Virus record (IMG/VR): IMGVR_UViG_3300037189_005058
Span: 1-23,507 of that record
Strand: one strand, 5' to 3'
DNA: 23,507 nucleotides
Source: a virus
Both the position numbers and the translations under genes were made by a program. The notes under the pieces were generated by a model. The model did no database searches and had not been told where the DNA came from. It saw only the letters and a program-made list of their open reading frames with translations. Below are positions 7,691 to 14,138 of this stretch, in pieces. The stretch's first letter is position 1, and each line of letters starts with the position of its first letter.

Positions 7691-8783
7691 ATGCTTCTCT
7701 CCTAAGTTTACTGATATGCTCATAATTGTACTTTTTTTTGGCCCAGTTGTAAAGATCATTACCCATCTTGATCCTTTCCTCTGGATTGTTAATTAAATAT
7801 GTTAAATGTTTGTACCAATCTTTTTGGCTTTCTATCCATAGCACTGGTGCATCTGTATCCATGCTATATGGCTGCACTTTACTCACTATGCATGGCACTC
7901 TCTTGCTTGCTGCCTCTAATATTTTTAGATTACTCTTGCACGCATGCCAGTCACTCTCTTGCAAAGGTATGAGCATAATGTCTGCCTCTTCAAAATGGCT
8001 CATGTATGCATTAGGCAAAGTACTTGCAAGCTTCTTATTTGGTAGTCTGCCACCATCTGTGAATAAGCTCCATAGCTGATCCCAGTATTGCTTACTCACT
8101 GGATCACTATCTGTGTAGCCACCTAGCACCATCTCAATATTGTTAAACTGGTGCAGCCTTTTTACTGGACCTTTCAATAGCTTGATATCATCCATATGCG
8201 TAGATCCACCCGCCCAGAATATTCTCACCTTATCACTAGACTTCTTATCCTCTGTGTATTGATGCTGGCCCAATGGTATGCAATTAGGTAAAATTACCAC
8301 CTTATCATGATATTGCCTAAGCTTCTGAGCTAGTCTCTCATTAGTGCATGTTACCATATCAGCATACTTAATGTTATTGATTACTCGTTCTCTTTGAGGT
8401 GCGTAGAATTTATGCAATGGGTGATTATATGGCAGATCCCAATCATCATCCATATCCATCACTATTTTATAATGCTTTTTAACCTCATCCCAGTTTTGAT
8501 CAAATGGAGAGAATCTGTTATACAAAAGTATATCAAATTGCCTTTTTTTTAGGATCTCTTCTGTAGGTACATTGCATACATGGTTATATGAATCTGGTAA
8601 AAATGCTAATGGTAATAGCACTCTATGCCATCCACATCCGCTAACCTTCTGCGTAATTCCCAGTACTTGTATTGTGCTATTTCCCTTGTCCACGATATGC
8701 TTTTGGTTTTGGTGTGTGTTTGTTATAACTCTTTTTTGGTGATCCACATTTGCGCTTTCCAAATGTTTGCTTTTTTGAATCAT
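7668..8783 (-). CDS. Glycosyltransferase, GT-B fold (family 4-like)
   Basis: A sugar transferase of about 335-371 residues. The N-terminal domain has GCGWHRVLLPLAFL, then DMDDDWDLPYNHPLHKFY and a YADMVTCTNERLAQKL segment. The linker VVILPNCIP is typical of GT4 enzymes. The C-terminal nucleotide-binding domain begins VRIFWAGGSTHMDDIKLL and ends with EEADIMLIPLQES, then KSNLKILEAASKRVPCIVSK. That last part is the ExxxxxxPxV-type donor site. The ATG at 8783 is doubtful: its first ~36 codons overlap a convincing small gene in another frame (8677-8802), and the residues they encode look out of frame. The conserved domain begins near IQVLGITQKVSG, about 8675. A GTG at 8693 or a rarer start there is more likely. 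Membership of the sugar cassette is clear, but the substrate is unknown. Confidence 0.82.
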   Translation of the reverse strand: MIQKSKHLESANVDHQKRVITNTHQNQKHIVDKGNSTIQVLGITQKVSGCGWHRVLLPLAFLPDSYNHVCNVPTEEILKKRQFDILLYNRFSPFDQNWDEVKKHYKIVMDMDDDWDLPYNHPLHKFYAPQRERVINNIKYADMVTCTNERLAQKLRQYHDKVVILPNCIPLGQHQYTEDKKSSDKVRIFWAGGSTHMDDIKLLKGPVKRLHQFNNIEMVLGGYTDSDPVSKQYWDQLWSLFTDGGRLPNKKLASTLPNAYMSHFEEADIMLIPLQESDWHACKSNLKILEAASKRVPCIVSKVQPYSMDTDAPVLWIESQKDWYKHLTYLINNPEERIKMGNDLYNWAKKKYNYEHISKLRREAYADLIKA

Positions 8784-8802
8784 TGCCTTTTGCCTTTGCC
8801 AT
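8677..8802 (-). CDS. Small basic protein, 41 residues
   Basis: An ATG-started frame (begins MAKAKGNDSKKQTFGKRK and ends YRGQGK) that is strongly basic and rich in Lys, Gly, Pro and Arg. It is too short for normal ORF cut-offs. Its start follows the upstream membrane-protein stop within a 4-base gap, which is the packing expected of a real gene. The TFGKRK...KPKAYRGQG pattern is one I associate with small conserved proteins of Bacteroidota phages, though I cannot name a family. Net charge suggests nucleic-acid or ribosome binding. It overlaps the first third of the annotated N-terminal extension of the glycosyltransferase, which argues that the extension is not translated. Confidence 0.6.
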   Translation of the reverse strand: MAKAKGNDSKKQTFGKRKCGSPKKSYNKHTPKPKAYRGQGK

Positions 8803-8806
8803 ATAT

Positions 8807-9046
8807 TTATTTAATTTTTTGACCTAAAAATCCAGCGCCAAATATGATAGCCACAAACTGGCTCACCTCAAATGGCAAGAAATAAAACACCACAGACATC
8901 CACACGCTTAGGCATGTCACACAATCAAATGGTTTGATCCTTTGCTCAAATGGGATGTGCCATACCTTTTTTATAAAGTAAACTATTTTGGCCACATTTA
9001 CAAAGTAATAAGCAAAAAAGAATCCAGCTAATGCTATTATTATCAT
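8807..9046 (-). CDS. Small membrane protein with CxxC motif
   Basis: A 79-residue protein with an N-terminal hydrophobic segment (IIIALAGFFFAYYFVNVAKI, about residues 2-21) and a second one (SVWMSVVFYFLPF, then VAIIFGAGFLG, about 47-75). A cysteine pair in PFDCVTCLSVW (residues 41-44) lies between them. It has an ATG start one base after the stop of the sigma-like gene. It is probably an inner-membrane protein. The C-x-x-C-x-S-x-W pattern before a membrane segment recurs in small Bacteroidota phage membrane proteins, but no function is known to me. It is unlikely to be the main holin, because a better lysis cassette is present elsewhere. Confidence 0.6.
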   Translation of the reverse strand: MIIIALAGFFFAYYFVNVAKIVYFIKKVWHIPFEQRIKPFDCVTCLSVWMSVVFYFLPFEVSQFVAIIFGAGFLGQKIK

Positions 9047-9047
9047 C

Positions 9048-9596
9048 TTATAAAGTTTTAGTTATACAAATATTTTTTAATTCTGCCCTGGTTTTACGGA
9101 TAATATCTTTTACATGCTTCTCTGGTATATTATAGAACTCAGCTACTTTCTTGCATGATCTAACCTCCACATACTTAGTAAATAATATAGCCTCATGTGC
9201 ATGCATCTCATCCTCAGCATGCTTATCATATAATCTCTGGCTTGCTATTGTAGCAAATTTAGGATTTAATTCTGGTAATTTAGTTTGACATCTTAAATAT
9301 TCTATTGCCTTATCATAATCAGATTGCCTAAATTTTTTATAGAATCTGCTGGTAGAACTAAATGCCATATTAGTAATAATCTTAATAGAAAAACCTATCA
9401 AGCCATTAGAATCATAAATAGTCTTAATCTTATCACAATCCATGTTAAGTAGTGCTAATGCCATCTCTTGCTTTAGATCATCTTGCAGATCCAGAGGATG
9501 CACAGACTTGATCAGCCTACAGATTTCTGGGTGATTATAGATAAATTCTATCATCTCATTGCATGTACTCGGTTTATTTTTTTCTATCTTATTCAT
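9048..9596 (-). CDS. Sigma-70-like / HTH transcription regulator
   Basis: A protein of 182 residues from the ATG at 9596; a TTG two codons upstream is a poorer start. The N-terminal part has PLDLQDDLKQEMALALLNMD, resembling sigma region 2.1-2.2 (core binding). GLIGFSIKIITNMAFSSTSR and FYKKFRQSD follow. The C-terminal SCKKVAEFYNIPEKHVKDII, then RKTRAELKN, is a good helix-turn-helix of region 4 type. Overall it resembles the small ECF-like sigma factors found in Bacteroidota phages, although the -10 recognition part is poorly conserved. It is the first gene of the long minus-strand packaging and structural block, so a switch to late transcription is a sensible inference. A non-sigma HTH regulator is the alternative. 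Confidence 0.68.
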   Translation of the reverse strand: MNKIEKNKPSTCNEMIEFIYNHPEICRLIKSVHPLDLQDDLKQEMALALLNMDCDKIKTIYDSNGLIGFSIKIITNMAFSSTSRFYKKFRQSDYDKAIEYLRCQTKLPELNPKFATIASQRLYDKHAEDEMHAHEAILFTKYVEVRSCKKVAEFYNIPEKHVKDIIRKTRAELKNICITKTL

Positions 9597-9620
9597 TATC
9601 AAGCATTTAACCTATATTTT

Positions 9621-9779
9621 GTACTAATGTACTCACTTAACCATAAAAAAATTGAACTAATAAAAACTTTATCTCTTAAAAAAATGAGGACCAACAAAAA
9701 ATCTATCTTAAGTAAGTACACCGAGTACAGAGATTATAAATAATTGATTTACAATATATTGCACATATTATAAATGTAC
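9621..9779. repeat. GTAC motif cluster upstream of the sigma-like gene
   Basis: The 192-base gap between the GIY-YIG gene and the sigma-like gene contains GTAC at 9621, 9629, 9716, 9725 and 9776. Flanks vary around a self-complementary core close to taaGTACtta. That is five sites where well under one would be expected in DNA this AT-rich. They could be operator sites for a repressor or the sigma-like regulator. The rest of the gap shows no gene or clear promoter box. Confidence 0.5.
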
Positions 9780-9788
9780 TTACTATGA

Positions 9789-10421
9789 CTAAAATTGTTC
9801 ATTTTTAAATGAAAATTCATGTTTATTATATTTTTGTCTATTTCTTTTTGTCTCTAAAACTAATCCAATCTTATTAGCAGCAAATAATAAAGATGTTTTA
9901 AATGCCTTTACTGAGCATTTTTCTGGTGATATCTTAGATAACATTTTATTATATTCTTTACCAAATTCGTAAAATGTATTATATTCAAAATTGGCAGATT
10001 TAATATAATCTAATACTTTATCTGAAATAATATTAGATTTCTTAATATTATCTTTTTGTCCAGCAGATTTCATTAATGATAATAATTTATCACTATCATT
10101 ATTATTATCTGCTATCCATTCATTGAATATTTTTAATGATTTATTATAGTCTGCATTCTTTTCATGCAAAATTCCTTTTACTACATCTTTTGAAATATCA
10201 AAAAATTCTCCATGCAATCTAAGATTTTCAAACCTAGCATGTAATTGTCTTTCATCTCTATGCCCATCATCTGTCTCAAAGAATCCTACTATCTCAGATC
10301 CAAATGGGGAATAAGTTTTAAAAGATTTAAACCTATCTAGTACACTTTCACCAGATGTTTTACCAATTTTAATAGCACTAATATCATTGTGCTTAAAGAA
10401 ATAAACATATTCTTTTTTCAT
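9789..10421 (-). CDS. GIY-YIG (T5orf172/MUG113-type) protein with primase-like C-terminal module
   Basis: A 210-residue protein. Residues 4-75 carry a T5orf172-type GIY-YIG nuclease pattern: YVYFFKHNDISAIKIGKTSG (the YVYF and IKIGKT elements), an R at the expected place in VLDRFKSFKTYSP, then DERQLHARFENLRLHGEFFD with the conserved Glu/His and the final HGEFF. A Lys/Asn-rich linker follows. The last ~55 residues (from EFGKEYNKMLSKISPEK to RNRQKYNKHEF) match the C-terminus of the neighbouring primase-helicase. The gene is more A/T- and Lys/Asn-rich than its neighbours and is flanked on both sides by GTAC clusters. These points suggest separate acquisition, possibly as a homing-type element. 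A role as a regulator or nuclease with a DNA-binding tail is the alternative. Confidence 0.82.
   Translation of the reverse strand: MKKEYVYFFKHNDISAIKIGKTSGESVLDRFKSFKTYSPFGSEIVGFFETDDGHRDERQLHARFENLRLHGEFFDISKDVVKGILHEKNADYNKSLKIFNEWIADNNNDSDKLLSLMKSAGQKDNIKKSNIISDKVLDYIKSANFEYNTFYEFGKEYNKMLSKISPEKCSVKAFKTSLLFAANKIGLVLETKRNRQKYNKHEFSFKNEQF
9813..9854 (-). repeat. Imperfect direct repeat, copy in GIY-YIG gene 3' end
   Basis: These 42 bases encode the ETKRNRQKYNKHEF end of the GIY-YIG protein. By eye they match 10608-10649 (end of the primase gene) at about 36 of 42 positions, in the same orientation, 795 bases apart. Most differences are third-codon changes, so the repeat is maintained or derived at the protein level. 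Confidence 0.7.
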
Positions 10422-10427
10422 AGTTGA

Positions 10428-10535
10428 GTACTTTTGTACTTAATTATATATATTAAGTACGCATTATGTACTTTTATGTACTTAATTAATTAAGTACTAA
10501 TTTTAGGTTTAACACTAAATTTTTGGCCAAAGTAC
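10428..10535. repeat. GTAC motif and palindrome cluster downstream of primase gene
   Basis: Seven GTAC sites (10428, 10436, 10457, 10468, 10478, 10494, 10532) lie between the primase-helicase and the GIY-YIG gene. Two pairs form longer dyads. One is a perfect 20-base palindrome at 10478-10497 (GTAC, 12 A/T bases, GTAC). The other has 9-base arms GTACTTAAT/ATTAAGTAC at 10436-10460 around a 7-base centre. The sites immediately precede the GIY-YIG start at 10421, so autoregulation by that protein, or an operator for another regulator, is possible. They could also mark the insertion edges of the element. Confidence 0.55.
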
Positions 10536-10588
10536 TCAAAAATCCCTCCGTTTGGATTTTTACTTAGCCATTTCTCAAAAGCTGCCAT
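10490..10588 (-). CDS. Possible 32-residue ORF or frameshifted primase C-terminal extension
   Basis: In a different frame from the end of the primase gene an ATG at 10588 opens a 32-codon frame. It starts MAAFEKWLSKNPNGGIFEYF and ends KISTst-like at a TAA at 10490. Its composition is protein-like (Trp, Phe, Gly, Pro well placed) rather than random AT-rich noise. Two readings are possible. It may be a tiny overlapping gene. Or it may be the original C-terminus of the primase-helicase, now reached only through a frame change, because the in-frame end of the primase (SRSDGSF then stop) is unremarkable. It overlaps the terminator-like hairpin at 10538-10561. Confidence 0.35.
   Translation of the reverse strand: MAAFEKWLSKNPNGGIFEYFGQKFSVKPKIST
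10538..10561 (-). terminator. Hairpin with T-rich arm after primase gene
   Basis: On the minus strand AAAAATCC pairs with GGATTTTT across an 8-base loop, ending in five T that belong to the stem. It lies 14 bases after the primase-helicase stop. It is symmetric, so it could work in both directions. Only two G-C pairs are present, and the same bases can be read as codons of a small ORF, so it is a weak call. Confidence 0.35.
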
Positions 10589-13070
10589 CGGATCTAGATA
10601 AGATTTTAAACTCATGTTTATTATTATTTTGTCTGTTTCTTCTTGTTTCTATTTTATCTCCTAATATGTCTGCTGCTACAGATAGGCCTTTCTTAAATCT
10701 TACTTGGCTATAATCCTTTTTATCAAGATCATTAATATTAAGAAAGCTGGTGTATTCTGCTCCAAACTCTCTCCATTGATCTCTCACAATGTCATCATAG
10801 TAAGCTAAGAAATCCTCTCCAAAGTTAAGCTTTATATTCTTACGATTAATAGTAAATGTATTCTCAAGCTGAGGAATACCATTTTCAAGATAAATTTGCA
10901 CACATTCTACCATAAAATTGTAAAAACGATTCCACTCATCACGATCCCAGTCATTAAATAAAGCATTACCAAAAAAGTCTAAAGGTGTATTCTTATGATT
11001 AAAGAATGAGCTAAACTCTATAATGCGTACTCTTCGCTTACCATGCCCACCGCTATAGTTAATAGTGTAGTTAGTAGTAAATCCAAACTTAGGCGCATCA
11101 TTATAGTTTATATATATCTCATCCTTATTCTTTTTTTCTATGGTTACACCTTCTGTAATCTTAGAATAGAATCCCTCAAAATCTACATTTTTACGGCAAT
11201 CCTCAATTACTATAAGTTGAGTAGATAATTCCACACGCTGGAAAGCAAAAGACTTGTCTAGCTTAAAGTTCTTACCATCTATGCTAACCAGGTTAATCAT
11301 TTTCCCAATAGCCTTAAAGAAGATACCCTTACCAGCTCCACCACCTTCTGATTCATTCTCAGTCTCTTCTGCTAGGATCACTGCATATGATTTTGTAGGA
11401 TCTTTATAGGTGTGCAGTAGATAGCCTATAAGTGCAATGCAATAAGCCACACGCTCTGGATCATCATTAGATACCTTCTCAATAAACTTAGTGTACTGGA
11501 CATAATTAAAATCTATATCATTCTCAATGTCTATATTAAAGTCTATCACCTGGTCTTTCCAGACATGCGCTCCAATCTCTCCATACTTTAAAAGCTCCTT
11601 TTTATTTTTAGTGATCTTTACCACACCATTTTTAAATGGATAGTAGGCAGCTTGCTTAGTATGCTTTAAAAGATTTAATTTTATGTTAGGCATAAACTCA
11701 AACAGAGACTTATTAAAATAAGCATCTGCGCCTTTGTATATAATCTCTCTAAGCCTACCTGGTGTGATGCCATCAAATTGGCTAGGCAGTCCATCAATGT
11801 AATTATTAATAAACTTTTTAATTTGCTCTGTGTTAGTCTCAGATACAAAGCCATCCTCTATCTTCACTAGCTTATAGTTGAGCTTATTATCATAGTAGTA
11901 GATATAAAAGCCACCATAATCTGATAGGAAAGATAGAAACTTATTGCGCTCTATGGTGATGATGCCTTTATCATTCACATTCCAGAACGCTAGGATCTTC
12001 TCAGACTTATCATTCTCTAATTCATTGACTATCTCCTCAGCTTTATCAATATCTATATTATGCCTTGATGCGATATGTACAGCAATATTCCGTACATCTA
12101 AGCCTTCATCCTTTTTTTTTATGTAGTCACGCTTAATATTTTCAGATACTTTATTGCGCTGCTCTCCATAGCCATCCTTAATTAATTGCTTTGCAGCTTC
12201 GCTAAAATTATTATTATGCTCAAGTAAAGCATAGATAGCAAAAGGCTTGTAGCCTTTATTAGTCTCAAATTCTGTAGAGGTGCTAAATACTTTAAATAAG
12301 CCCAGGCCTCTGTGGTAGTCTGCGCTTATGTGGCTATCAGTCTTACCTGGTCTCTTTAGGAAATCACGCTCACCTCTTGTCTCTATCCAGGTCCAGCCAT
12401 GATTCTCTAAAAGCTTTACCACATCACATTTAGCATTATAATCATCCCATGGTGTGAGATTAAATGTATCACTATCATTTACTACTTGAGTAGTGCGCAC
12501 CTCTTTTATCACTTCATTAAATGATCTGCAAATAGATAGGATGGATTCTCTTTGCTCTATGGTGATTACATTAACCTCAAACTCCTTCTCTTTAGTGTAC
12601 CCATCACTAGGAGGCGCTAGCACATAACCTCCCTCTCCTCTAGTCTCAATTAGTACGATCTCTTTTGCATGTGGTGTCTCTTTAAGCTCCTCTTTGGTAG
12701 CATGGCGCATGGCTAGCTTTTGATTACCTTCTACCACTTCACATCTATAGTACAGATGGTAGCCACCAGACTTAGTGCGTACAATATAAAGTAAAGGCAA
12801 TAGATCAGATAGAGCATCTTGTAGCCTGGTCCAAAGATTACCAGACACATCATATTTTAAATCTACATCTATGATCTCTAATCCACCAGAGACTGCGCCA
12901 CCAATTATGGCTATATTCTTGCAGCGCTCATTTGTGAACTGGTGCTTTAGTGTAATATCATCCATTATATTAGTTTGGTACTCAGTCCAAGGAAATATGG
13001 CCCTCTTATTATCTCCGATAGGGATAACACTAAAATTCTTGTTTATATAAAACTTGGCGGCTTTAAGCAT
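10575..13070 (-). CDS. Primase-helicase (Prim-Pol domain plus SF3/D5-like helicase)
   Basis: An 831-residue replication protein that should both prime and unwind DNA. The N-terminal Prim-Pol (archaeo-eukaryotic primase-like) domain, about residues 1-170, contains IIDVDLK (metal-binding DxD at 68-70), TKSGGYHLYYR (99-109) and ETRGEGGYVLAPPS (142-155). The C-terminal third is a superfamily 3/D5-type helicase: Walker A-like GGGAGKG (576-582), Walker B TQLIVIEDC (617-625), sensor-type KFGFTTNYT (661-669) and arginines at 679-682. The last ~60 residues (EFGAEY... RNRQNNNKHEF) are shared with the GIY-YIG protein and look like a winged-helix-type DNA-binding end. The ATG start at 13070 is 5 bases after the preceding stop. 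It belongs to the leftward arm of the divergent replication region. Confidence 0.9.
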   Translation of the reverse strand: MLKAAKFYINKNFSVIPIGDNKRAIFPWTEYQTNIMDDITLKHQFTNERCKNIAIIGGAVSGGLEIIDVDLKYDVSGNLWTRLQDALSDLLPLLYIVRTKSGGYHLYYRCEVVEGNQKLAMRHATKEELKETPHAKEIVLIETRGEGGYVLAPPSDGYTKEKEFEVNVITIEQRESILSICRSFNEVIKEVRTTQVVNDSDTFNLTPWDDYNAKCDVVKLLENHGWTWIETRGERDFLKRPGKTDSHISADYHRGLGLFKVFSTSTEFETNKGYKPFAIYALLEHNNNFSEAAKQLIKDGYGEQRNKVSENIKRDYIKKKDEGLDVRNIAVHIASRHNIDIDKAEEIVNELENDKSEKILAFWNVNDKGIITIERNKFLSFLSDYGGFYIYYYDNKLNYKLVKIEDGFVSETNTEQIKKFINNYIDGLPSQFDGITPGRLREIIYKGADAYFNKSLFEFMPNIKLNLLKHTKQAAYYPFKNGVVKITKNKKELLKYGEIGAHVWKDQVIDFNIDIENDIDFNYVQYTKFIEKVSNDDPERVAYCIALIGYLLHTYKDPTKSYAVILAEETENESEGGGAGKGIFFKAIGKMINLVSIDGKNFKLDKSFAFQRVELSTQLIVIEDCRKNVDFEGFYSKITEGVTIEKKNKDEIYINYNDAPKFGFTTNYTINYSGGHGKRRVRIIEFSSFFNHKNTPLDFFGNALFNDWDRDEWNRFYNFMVECVQIYLENGIPQLENTFTINRKNIKLNFGEDFLAYYDDIVRDQWREFGAEYTSFLNINDLDKKDYSQVRFKKGLSVAADILGDKIETRRNRQNNNKHEFKILSRSDGSF
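10608..10649 (-). repeat. Imperfect direct repeat, copy in primase-helicase gene 3' end
   Basis: Partner of 9813-9854, about 36 of 42 bases identical by eye. It encodes the ETRRNRQNNNKHEF end of the primase-helicase. The pair brackets the GIY-YIG gene with its upstream GTAC cluster. Confidence 0.7.
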
Positions 13071-13075
13071 ATAAT

Positions 13076-13363
13076 TTATTGGTTAAATTGTAAATCAAAA
13101 TATTCTAAATCTTTATTAGCATAAGATGCAGCATTTTCTATAGGATGACCAGCATTTTTATATGCTATAAATAAATCACACCATAACTTCATGCGATAAT
13201 TATTGATATTGCGCATTGTGCCTTTATCTTTAATTGTTTCTTTAGGTACATAACCTTTCATGATTATATCATGAGTCCTACTAAATTCCTCTTCAATAGC
13301 AGATTGTAATCTATCATTGAATTTTTTTCTTTGTTCTTCAAACCAACTTTCATTTTGTATCAT
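13076..13363 (-). CDS. Hypothetical helical protein
   Basis: A 95-residue, charged, mostly helical protein: WFEEQRKKFNDRLQSAIEEE at the N-terminus, then NNYRMKLWCDLFIAYKNAGH, then ENAASYANKDLEYFDLQF. It has no signal peptide, membrane segment or cysteine motif. The ATG overlaps the VRR-NUC stop by 4 bases (ATGA), and the stop is 5 bases before the primase start, so it is co-translated within the replication arm. Function is unknown; a small accessory protein of replication is suggested by position only. Confidence 0.6.
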   Translation of the reverse strand: MIQNESWFEEQRKKFNDRLQSAIEEEFSRTHDIIMKGYVPKETIKDKGTMRNINNYRMKLWCDLFIAYKNAGHPIENAASYANKDLEYFDLQFNQ

Positions 13364-13608
13364 ATATCTTGTATTTTATAAATTGTGCGCACTTCAAATC
13401 CATGCTCTTGTAATTGTTCATGTCTATACTTTTGCAGTTCAGATAGCCTACCTTTCTCAGTCTTACATTCTATAAAGAATGTCTTACCATCTTTGAGCAG
13501 CATAAGGTCTGGCATGCCATTTTTATTACATTGTATGATCTTTACTACAAGATAGCCTTTCAATTCAAAATGCTTAATGGCTTTACTTTGTATTATACTC
13601 TCTCTCAA
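13360..13608 (-). CDS. VRR-NUC domain nuclease
   Basis: An 82-residue single-domain nuclease of the PD-(D/E)XK superfamily. The pattern matches VRR-NUC: an early Glu (E3) with SIIQSKAIKHFELKGY, then NKNGMPDLMLL (the G-x-PD metal-binding element, D34), FFIECKTEKGRLSELQ (the E-x-K element, E47 and K49, with the usual KGRLSxxQ) and a closing HGFEVRTIY. Single-domain phage members act on branched or flapped DNA in replication and recombination. The only usual start in frame is a TTG at 13608, because a stop lies a little upstream. It overlaps the preceding small gene by 26 bases. Confidence 0.88.
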   Translation of the reverse strand: MRESIIQSKAIKHFELKGYLVVKIIQCNKNGMPDLMLLKDGKTFFIECKTEKGRLSELQKYRHEQLQEHGFEVRTIYKIQDI

Positions 13609-13723
13609 TTTCTTTAAGTTTTGGTTTAACTTCTTTTACAAACTTACCTTTGATCATAATAAAGATAGGTTTTTTCTTTTCTTTGTCTGGTAGTGGCTTA
13701 CGGCCTCTGGTTTCTTTTTTCAT
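13583..13723 (-). CDS. Small basic protein, 46 residues
   Basis: An ATG-started frame (MKKETRGRKPLPDKEKKKPI, then IMIKGKFVKEVKPKL, ending REYNTK) that is strongly basic with a helical C-terminal half. The RGRKPLPDKEKKKPI opening is like the basic DNA-binding N-termini of small Bacteroidota phage proteins. It is below normal ORF length cut-offs but fills the otherwise unexplained gap between two genes and ends inside the VRR-NUC start region (26-base overlap). Function is unknown; DNA binding is a guess from composition. Confidence 0.55.
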   Translation of the reverse strand: MKKETRGRKPLPDKEKKKPIFIMIKGKFVKEVKPKLKEIEREYNTK

Positions 13724-13746
13724 GTGTTTTTATTTTATTGTTAATA

Positions 13747-14019
13747 TTAATCTTTCCAATCATCAATCCAAGTTATAGATGGTAATTTTACTTTTGCATC
13801 TTTTGGAGCTTCACCCTTTTTTATTGATTCTTCTAATAACATTCTAGTAAGTAATAAAGATTGTAATGCTAATTCAAAATCATGTAAAAAAGATTTATAA
13901 TTTTCATAAGTTATACAATCAGCAATATCTTGAATAGTCTCTAGTTTATAACTTATTGCATTTTCTTTAGGATCTTTATTCATAAAAGACATTTTGATTT
14001 CAGCTTCTAATTCTTTCAT
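13747..14019 (-). CDS. Hypothetical protein, first gene of leftward replication arm
   Basis: A 90-residue, mildly acidic, helical protein with a leucine-rich central segment (FLHDFELALQSLLLTRMLLE, about residues 44-63) that may dimerise. The C-terminus is KLPSITWIDDWKD. There is no recognisable domain. The ATG at 14019 is about 20 bases downstream of a TATATTTG promoter-like box, so it should be expressed first from the divergent region. Its role is unknown. Confidence 0.62.
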   Translation of the reverse strand: MKELEAEIKMSFMNKDPKENAISYKLETIQDIADCITYENYKSFLHDFELALQSLLLTRMLLEESIKKGEAPKDAKVKLPSITWIDDWKD

Positions 14020-14040
14020 TATATTATTTTTGATGAGCTA

Positions 14041-14048
14041 CAAATATA
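14041..14048 (-). promoter_or_regulatory. Leftward promoter candidate (TATATTTG box)
   Basis: On the minus strand TATATTTG fits the Bacteroidota -7 element TAnnTTTG. It lies 15 bases after the end of the T8 half of the shared A/T tract (14064-14080) and about 21 bases before the ATG at 14019. No clear -33 TTG is present; the A/T tract occupies that area. It would drive the gene at 13747-14019 and the nuclease and primase genes beyond. Confidence 0.5.
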
Positions 14049-14063
14049 ATTTATAAAAACTTT

Positions 14064-14080
14064 AAAAAAAATTTTTTTTT
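14064..14080. promoter_or_regulatory. A8T9 tract shared by divergent promoters
   Basis: Eight A followed by nine T in the middle of the 119-base divergent gap, with a TAnnTTTG box about 15-16 bases away on each side. Such tracts are stiff and bent and may act as UP-like elements or an -33 substitute. A nearly identical A7T8 tract precedes the promoter-like box at 18707-18714. Confidence 0.45.
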
Positions 14081-14096
14081 ATTAAATAAATAATCT

Positions 14097-14104
14097 TACA
14101 TTTG
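14097..14104 (+). promoter_or_regulatory. Rightward promoter candidate (TACATTTG box)
   Basis: TACATTTG fits TAnnTTTG. It is 16 bases downstream of the T9 tract and 34 bases before the SSB-like ATG. A 5-base inverted repeat (GTAGT 14110-14114, ACTAC 14124-14128) falls at the predicted transcript 5' end. It should drive the plus-strand replication block. Confidence 0.5.
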
Positions 14105-14138
14105 TTCTCGTAGTATAAAACAAACTACATTTTTAATT

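Noticed and set aside
7768-8079. Plus-strand ORF opposite the GT-B glycosyltransferase
   Set aside because: It is antisense to a frame with clear GT motifs; Ser/Leu-rich shadow without its own features.
9483-9743. Plus-strand ORF across the sigma-like gene and the GTAC gap
   Set aside because: It is antisense to the sigma-like start and made of low-complexity Lys/Tyr-rich residues.
10428-10535. CRISPR array
   Set aside because: The GTAC repeats are too short, palindromic and irregularly spaced; there are no equal-length repeats and spacers and no cas genes.
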